NCBI RefSeq assembly: GCF_039941195.1
Contig: NZ_JBDVFA010000085.1
Span: 62,001 to 126,000 of the forward strand
Direction: 5' to 3'
Length of the DNA stretch: 64,000 bases
DNA from: Aurantibacter_A sp039941195
GTDB lineage: Bacteria > Bacteroidota > Bacteroidia > Flavobacteriales > Flavobacteriaceae
Made by a program: the position numbers and the translations under genes. The notes under the pieces are model-generated. The model saw nothing but the letters and a program-made list of their open reading frames with translations, was not told the origin of the DNA and did no database searches. Position 1 is the first letter of the stretch. Every line of letters starts with the position of its first letter. Positions 59,345 through 64,000 of this stretch are shown here, one piece after another.

Positions 59345-60290
59345 AACCATTGAAATAGGAGCTGAGCAAATTGCTCCTGGGAACGATAAATTGGTTCATA
59401 TTGGCATAGACCGTTTGCCTACAGGAATGTTAATTGATATTCCTATTTACGTTTTCAATGCTAAGAAACCTGGGCCAGTAATCTTAATACAAGCGGGATT
59501 ACATGGAGATGAGATTAACGGTATAGAAATAGTTCGCCGTATGATTCATGAAAAATACTTTAAAATCAAAAAGGGGGCTATAATAGCAGTTCCTATCTTA
59601 AACGTATTTGGATTTATTCACTTTTCAAGAGATATGCCCGATGGCAAAGATGTAAATCGAAGTTTTCCTGGTTCTAAATTAGGGTCGATGGCAAGTAGAA
59701 TTGCGTATCATTATTCGAATGCAATCTTACCACAAATAGATTTTGGAGTTGACCTACATACAGGCGGAGGTAGAAGGCATAATTATCCGCAAATTAGATT
59801 TACAAAGGGTGATAAAAGTAGCGAGGAGCTCGCAGCATTATTTAATGCTCCTTTTAGTTTTAGTTCTGATTTAATTAGCAAGTCTTTTCGAAAAGAAGCA
59901 TATAAAAATGGCATACCTACCATTGTTTACGAATCGGGAGAAAGTATGCGATTTGATGATTTTTCAATTCAAAAAGGAGTGCAAGGTATTATAAATATTT
60001 TGGGACATTTTAGTATGCGTGAAAACGTAGCGGTTGACAATAGTGAAACAATATATTTAGCAGACAGAAAATGGCTTCGCGCCCCTACAGCTGGAATGTT
60101 CGTGCCGAAAATACTAAATGGTACAGAAATAAGAAAAGGTCAAATAATTGGGGTTATTGCTGATGCTTTTGCTCATAGATATAAAGAACTCAAAGCACCT
60201 TTAGATGGATATGTAATTTGTATTAACAATCAAGCTGTAGTAAACCAAGGTGATGCACTTTTTCACCTCGGAACAACTCCTTCAGAATAG
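59322..60290 (+). CDS. Succinylglutamate desuccinylase/aspartoacylase family zinc hydrolase
   Basis: A 322-residue M14-type zinc amidohydrolase. The metal ligands are seen in QAGLHGDEINGIE near residue 60 (His, Glu) and VDLHTGG near 145 (His), with VNRSFPG near 112 and a general-base Glu in VYESGES near 206. The C-terminal domain is a lipoyl-like beta barrel (residues about 250-320). Family members remove acyl or amino-acid groups from amino acids or peptides. Its 23-base overlap with rimK suggests that it trims or reverses the RimK product. Confidence 0.85.
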   Translation: MGAKEENRTIEIGAEQIAPGNDKLVHIGIDRLPTGMLIDIPIYVFNAKKPGPVILIQAGLHGDEINGIEIVRRMIHEKYFKIKKGAIIAVPILNVFGFIHFSRDMPDGKDVNRSFPGSKLGSMASRIAYHYSNAILPQIDFGVDLHTGGGRRHNYPQIRFTKGDKSSEELAALFNAPFSFSSDLISKSFRKEAYKNGIPTIVYESGESMRFDDFSIQKGVQGIINILGHFSMRENVAVDNSETIYLADRKWLRAPTAGMFVPKILNGTEIRKGQIIGVIADAFAHRYKELKAPLDGYVICINNQAVVNQGDALFHLGTTPSE

Positions 60291-60308
60291 TTCGATTTTT
60301 AATTGAAG

Positions 60309-60695
60309 CTATTCCATGTCTTTTAATTGGATAGCCAGTGCCTTAGTTGATATTTGAACTTCTATCAAACTTAATACTAAGGAAACCATTAACGCTAATA
60401 GACTAATACCAAATACTATATTGGCAAATTGTGAGTACTGTAAATAAATTAAGGCCATGGTAATTACTGCGAGCAAAAAACTTGCTATTGCTGATGCTTG
60501 CATATTTTTAATAATTGTCAATCTTCTATTTAGTTTTTTAACCTGTAGTCCTATCGATTCTGATTCTGTTTCTTGATATTTTTGATGCAATTGGCGAATA
60601 AGTGCGGCTATTGCTAAATAGCGAGCATTGTAGGCTAACATCGTTAAAGAAATGGCAGGAAATAATAATGCAGGTATACTAAGGGTTAACTCCAT
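60309..60695 (-). CDS. DUF2721 family membrane protein
   Basis: A 128-residue protein with an N-terminal hydrophobic helix and two more near residues 70-110. The MLAYNARYLAIAALIRQLHQKYQE segment and the two-helix hairpin are typical of DUF2721. Function unknown. It lies eight bases downstream of the ThuA gene on the same strand and may be co-transcribed. Confidence 0.82.
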   Translation of the reverse strand: MELTLSIPALLFPAISLTMLAYNARYLAIAALIRQLHQKYQETESESIGLQVKKLNRRLTIIKNMQASAIASFLLAVITMALIYLQYSQFANIVFGISLLALMVSLVLSLIEVQISTKALAIQLKDME

Positions 60696-60703
60696 TTTTT
60701 ATT

Positions 60704-61672
60704 TTAAAATTCTCTAGAACTAGATTTTTTAGCTGTTGGAAAATCTACAGGAATTTCTTGCGTTACAGCCCCTGTTGCAGCCCATTCAGCACCACGCAAC
60801 ATTGATGTAAGAAAGCCAACACAAGCAACAGAATAATCTACATGTCCCATAATATTATGAAAAATACGTCCTTTACCATAATTTAAAACCATAAGTGCGG
60901 GTTCATGCCGTCCAGTTCCTTTGTTATTTGGGTCTGAATAAGCCGTTGCTATAATTTCCATATTTTCTGCTGGACCTCTTAGGCTGTTGTATAATTCGTC
61001 TTTCGTATGCATCCAAACTTCAGGCATGCCTTTAGTGATAGGATGCTCTGAGTTTCTTAACTGAATTTGATATTCGCTTTGAGGGCCATGTGCCCCTCCT
61101 TTGCCAACAGAATTATCGCGTATTAGTTCGCCAGCATCGTTATAATATACATAAGGGCCATCTTTTTCGGTTCGCTCTCCCCAGCCACCAAGACCTATCA
61201 TTTTATTATATGCTTCCCATTTCGGAAACGAATTATCTGCAGCATGAAAGACAACTAAACCACCACCTTCTGACATGAATTTTTCAAAATTTTTCTGAGT
61301 CGTTTCGGGCCAAGGGGCTGCGTTCCAGCCGAAATTTGTAATTACAAGGTCATATTTAGAAAAATCTGGATTAAAATCTTGATCTGTTTTTGGCTCTTCT
61401 AAGGCAATCGTACTTGAAATTCCATCTATAGGAAATTCAGAAATATATTTTTCTCCTTTCCATGTATATGCCGAACGGGCAACATCAACAGTAAATAATC
61501 CTGAAGCTTCCATTTGTTCTTTGAGCAAAAAAGTAATTTTTGGCCATTGGTCATGGTTGTTTTGTCCATCAACAATAAGCGTTTTAATAATTGGATTAGA
61601 TTCTTGCGCTTTTAAAACAGTTGATGACAAGACAAACAAACTCAACAATAAAATAATTCTTATGTTTTTCAT
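60704..61672 (-). CDS. Secreted ThuA-domain protein
   Basis: A 322-residue exported protein with a signal peptide cleaved after LKAQE. The ThuA (glutamine amidotransferase-like) domain covers nearly all the mature chain: TLIVDGQNNHDQWP, VVFHAADNSFPKW, LGGWGE, and the C-terminal PALMVLNYGKGRIFHNIMGH. ThuA-like proteins occur in sugar-utilisation clusters (trehalose in Sinorhizobium), often as secreted versions in Bacteroidota. I start at the ATG at 61672, since the 16 extra upstream residues would spoil the signal peptide. Confidence 0.85.
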   Translation of the reverse strand: MKNIRIILLLSLFVLSSTVLKAQESNPIIKTLIVDGQNNHDQWPKITFLLKEQMEASGLFTVDVARSAYTWKGEKYISEFPIDGISSTIALEEPKTDQDFNPDFSKYDLVITNFGWNAAPWPETTQKNFEKFMSEGGGLVVFHAADNSFPKWEAYNKMIGLGGWGERTEKDGPYVYYNDAGELIRDNSVGKGGAHGPQSEYQIQLRNSEHPITKGMPEVWMHTKDELYNSLRGPAENMEIIATAYSDPNNKGTGRHEPALMVLNYGKGRIFHNIMGHVDYSVACVGFLTSMLRGAEWAATGAVTQEIPVDFPTAKKSSSREF

Positions 61673-61720
61673 TTTCAAATTTTGATTTTTAAATGTAGAA
61701 TTTTTAAGATGGATTACCAA

Positions 61721-62206
61721 CTATGGCTTATTCTTTATGGGAATCCATACTTCTTCTTCCGAACTTGGATCGTTGTTTTTGTATTTTTCTCCTAGCATTT
61801 CAAAATGGGGTCTGTTGTCCAAAATATATGCCGATTTAGGCAGCCATTCTTCAAAAATATACTGAGAAGTATTAGAAAATTCACTAGCCGAACCTCTGTG
61901 AGTAAAAACTGCGTAAAGCCCTTTTTTTAGTATAAATTTATTGAAACCTTTTGGTATATTATCTATTGATTTTACTTCAACGGTTGCCCATTTTGTAAAT
62001 TCTGTACGTGGATTGAAATTTTGAAAATAATCGGATTCATCATATGTTTGAATTGAGTATAAATCAGTGCCAATAGTATTAGAAACAAGATTTCTTTCTT
62101 TCATAAAACTATTCCACAGCTGATGCGTTTTATTATTCATTAACGACATTATTATCGACTTTCCAATAAGTAATTTTTCGTGAAGTTCTTCTATTCTTGC
62201 TTCCAA
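61721..62206 (-). CDS. GyrI-like small-molecule-binding domain protein
   Basis: A 161-residue cytoplasmic protein of the GyrI-like/AraC effector-binding superfamily. The fold is suggested by TKWATVEVKSIDNIPKGFNKFILKKGLYAVFTHRG (residues about 70-106) and the ending EEWLPKSAYILDNRPHFE, typical of SOUL-type domains without a DNA-binding part. It probably binds a hydrophobic small molecule. It is upstream of the ThuA gene on the same strand, with 48 bases between them. Confidence 0.85.
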   Translation of the reverse strand: MEARIEELHEKLLIGKSIIMSLMNNKTHQLWNSFMKERNLVSNTIGTDLYSIQTYDESDYFQNFNPRTEFTKWATVEVKSIDNIPKGFNKFILKKGLYAVFTHRGSASEFSNTSQYIFEEWLPKSAYILDNRPHFEMLGEKYKNNDPSSEEEVWIPIKNKP

Positions 62207-62391
62207 ATTAATTCGATTTTAAAAGTTATTTTTTAATTTTTGTATGGCTGATATTTTAAATATATGCACTTTTTACGTTAGCTATTTATTGCATGTTAAA
62301 TTATTAAACGAGTTATCTAGGCCGTAATGTTAGTGTTTTTTTATTCGCTTTTCTGAATCACTTATATTTGAAAAACACAATTCTATAATTT

Positions 62392-62970
62392 ATGAAATAT
62401 CTTTTTTTTTTACCTTTAATTCTTTTTGTAAAAATATGTTCGGCTCAAAAAACTTATGAAATTGGACAAATTTTAACTCCAGAAGGTGAAATTTTGGTTT
62501 GGTTGCATAATGAAACGCCAAAACACAAAGCTAGTTTTATTCAATTAGCAAATGATGGTTATTGGGATTCATTATCTTTCAATCGTGTTATTCCAAATTT
62601 TGTTGCTCAAGCAGGTTGCCCTGATACTCCCGAGGGATTTAACGACCCTGAATATTTATTGGCACCAGAATTTAATGATAAGCTAGTGCATAATTATGGG
62701 GCCTTAGGTGCTGGTCGTGATGCGAATGCAGAAAAACTATCGGCGCGATGTCAATTTTATATTGTACAAAACAAAAATGGCGAACACAGGTTAGATGGTG
62801 ATTACACCGTGTTTGGAAAAGTTATAAAAGGAATGGACGTTATTGATAAAATCGTCAATGTAAAACGAGATTCAATAGATGAGCCAATACTACCTATTAC
62901 TTTGGATGTAAATATTATAGTTATGAAGAAAAAGGAATTAAAAAATATATATCAGAACTATATGGATTAA
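62392..62970 (+). CDS. Peptidyl-prolyl cis-trans isomerase, cyclophilin type
   Basis: A 192-residue exported cyclophilin; the signal peptide ends KICSAQ. The catalytic Arg is in FNRVIPNFVAQAGC near residue 63, with the binding-pocket motif ARCQFYIVQN near 122 and FGKVIKGMDVIDKI near 142. It is a second periplasmic prolyl isomerase in the window next to the FKBP. Divergent from the GyrI-like gene. Confidence 0.92.
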   Translation: MKYLFFLPLILFVKICSAQKTYEIGQILTPEGEILVWLHNETPKHKASFIQLANDGYWDSLSFNRVIPNFVAQAGCPDTPEGFNDPEYLLAPEFNDKLVHNYGALGAGRDANAEKLSARCQFYIVQNKNGEHRLDGDYTVFGKVIKGMDVIDKIVNVKRDSIDEPILPITLDVNIIVMKKKELKNIYQNYMD

Positions 62971-63017
62971 GAATTCTATTTTGTTTCCTTAATTTTATCG
63001 ATTCGAAGCTATATATT

Positions 63018-64000
63018 ATGAAATACGAATTAATTCAGAATACTCTTTTTATAAAAAACCGCAAGAAATTCATGGCGCAAATGAAGCCAAAAAGCATTGC
63101 TGTTTTTAACTCCAACGACATATATCCAGTAAGTGCTGATAGTACTTTGCCATTTGAACAACACCGAGATATTTTTTATTTAAGTGGTGCAGATCAGGAA
63201 GAAACCATATTGGTTTTATTTCCAGAAGCGTTGAATAAAAAACATAGAGAAGTATTGTTTGTTAGAGAAACCAATGAACACATTGCTATATGGGAGGGTG
63301 CTAAATTAACTAAGGATAAAGCTACTGAAGTCTCAGGAATCGAAACTATATACTGGTTATCGGACTTTGAGAGAATATTTTTTGATTTAATGACCGAAGC
63401 CGATACCATTTATTTTAATACCAATGAACATTATCGGCAAGCGGTAGAAACACAAACTCGTGAAGATCGTTTTATTCAAAAGTGCAAATTACAATTTCCT
63501 GCACACCAGTATGCTAAAAGTAATTCTATTTTACAGAATATTCGTGGGGTAAAGGAGCCCGAAGAATTAGCATTAATGCAAAAGGCTTGTGATATTACTG
63601 AAAAAGGATTTCGTCGGTTATTGGGTTTTATTAAATCAGGCGTTTGGGAATATGAGATAGAAGCTGAATTGTTGCATGAGTTTATACGTAATAGGTCTAA
63701 AGGTTTTGCGTATTCACCCATTATCGCTTCAGGAAATAATGCGAACGTGTTGCATTATCTGGAGAATAATATGGAATGCAAAGATGGTGATCTTATATTG
63801 ATGGACGTTGCAGCAGAATATGCTAATTACTCCAGCGATTTAACGAGAACGGTACCGGTAAATGGAAAGTTTACACAGCGGCAGGCAGCAGTTTATAACG
63901 CAGTACTAAGAGTGAAAAATGAAGCAACAAAAATGTTAGTTCCAGGAACTATTTGGGCCGATTACCATAAAGAATGTGGCAAAATAATGACCTCGGAGTT
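63018..64000 (+). CDS. pepP: Xaa-Pro aminopeptidase (aminopeptidase P), partial
   Basis: The first 327 codons of a longer gene that leaves the window on the right. The N-terminal domain (MKYELIQNTLF, then FYLSGADQEETILVLFP) and the pita-bread domain (PIIASGNNANVLHYLENN, LMDVAAEYANYSSDLTRTVPVNG) match aminopeptidase P; the Asp metal ligands are the ones in LMDVAA and SSDLTRT. The rest of the metal site lies beyond the edge. It removes the N-terminal residue before proline in the cytoplasm. Confidence 0.93.
   Translation, partial: MKYELIQNTLFIKNRKKFMAQMKPKSIAVFNSNDIYPVSADSTLPFEQHRDIFYLSGADQEETILVLFPEALNKKHREVLFVRETNEHIAIWEGAKLTKDKATEVSGIETIYWLSDFERIFFDLMTEADTIYFNTNEHYRQAVETQTREDRFIQKCKLQFPAHQYAKSNSILQNIRGVKEPEELALMQKACDITEKGFRRLLGFIKSGVWEYEIEAELLHEFIRNRSKGFAYSPIIASGNNANVLHYLENNMECKDGDLILMDVAAEYANYSSDLTRTVPVNGKFTQRQAAVYNAVLRVKNEATKMLVPGTIWADYHKECGKIMTSE

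Overview
The window is a 64 kb piece of a low-GC, gene-dense chromosome from the Bacteroidota, almost certainly a gliding marine member of the Flavobacteriaceae. The evidence is the type IX secretion/gliding genes sprE(porW) and gldH, an ATP synthase cluster lacking beta and epsilon (the split arrangement usual in this phylum), a three-subunit type B succinate dehydrogenase, many SusC/DUF-type surface lipoproteins, a RicT-GldH-PBP1A gene order, and repeated matches to the Bacteroidota -7 promoter box TAnnTTTG. No rRNA, tRNA, CRISPR array, prophage or complete insertion sequence was seen.

Layout. 1-4.4 kb: tail of a DUF2064 glycosyltransferase-like gene, a patatin-like lipase, a PaaE-like ferredoxin reductase and an ECF42 sigma factor with its DGPF/YCII partner. 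4.4-9.2 kb: a PadR-controlled operon with three tandem paralogous membrane proteins, a DUF5687 permease and an ABC ATPase, preceded by a twin palindrome that may be the PadR operator. 9.2-11.2 kb: a collagen-like plus leucine-rich-repeat lipoprotein and a mostly empty intergenic stretch. 11.2-20.1 kb: sprE, a bactofilin, AtpZ, an AtpI-like protein and atpB-E-F-H-A-G, ended by a clear terminator. 20.1-28.6 kb: MFS pump, polysaccharide flippase, two heptanucleotide tandem-repeat arrays, dut, an envelope cluster (unknown secreted protein, TPR protein, DUF4292 lipoprotein, EnvC-like activator), aldo/keto reductase and thioesterase.

28.7-40.3 kb: HU-CCDC81/SPOR protein and dprA, then a 3.5 kb segment (MG/TonB-plug protein and FKBP) followed by a decayed fragment of the dprA 3' end, then trpS, plsC, an ECF sigma/envelope-spanning anti-sigma/lipoprotein module, and recA. 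40.3-47.6 kb: a hairpin terminator with a tryptophan/phenylalanine-containing small ORF, trhO, ricT, gldH, PBP1A and a two-subunit CoA transferase. 47.6-52.8 kb: possible small transcript, methionine aminotransferase and the sdhCAB operon. 52.9-58.1 kb: five consecutive minus-strand surface lipoproteins (kelch, two related Ig-like, a YD-like, a collagen-like) and a GAF-AraC regulator. 58.4-64 kb: a RimK-like ligase overlapping a zinc deacylase/carboxypeptidase, DUF2721, ThuA, GyrI-like, cyclophilin and the start of an aminopeptidase P.

The most system-like pieces are: (i) the PadR/three-paralog/DUF5687/ABC operon; (ii) the ECF sigma factor with an anti-sigma factor that joins a cytoplasmic domain, an inner-membrane helix, a long linker and an outer-membrane barrel in one chain; (iii) the RimK/deacylase pair, which could write and erase amino-acid tails; (iv) the surface lipoprotein cluster. 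At DNA level the dprA remnant, the two 7-nt arrays at dut, the atpE/atpF hairpin and two possible small transcripts ending in strong terminators deserve attention. All function calls rest on motif reading by eye; no database search was run.
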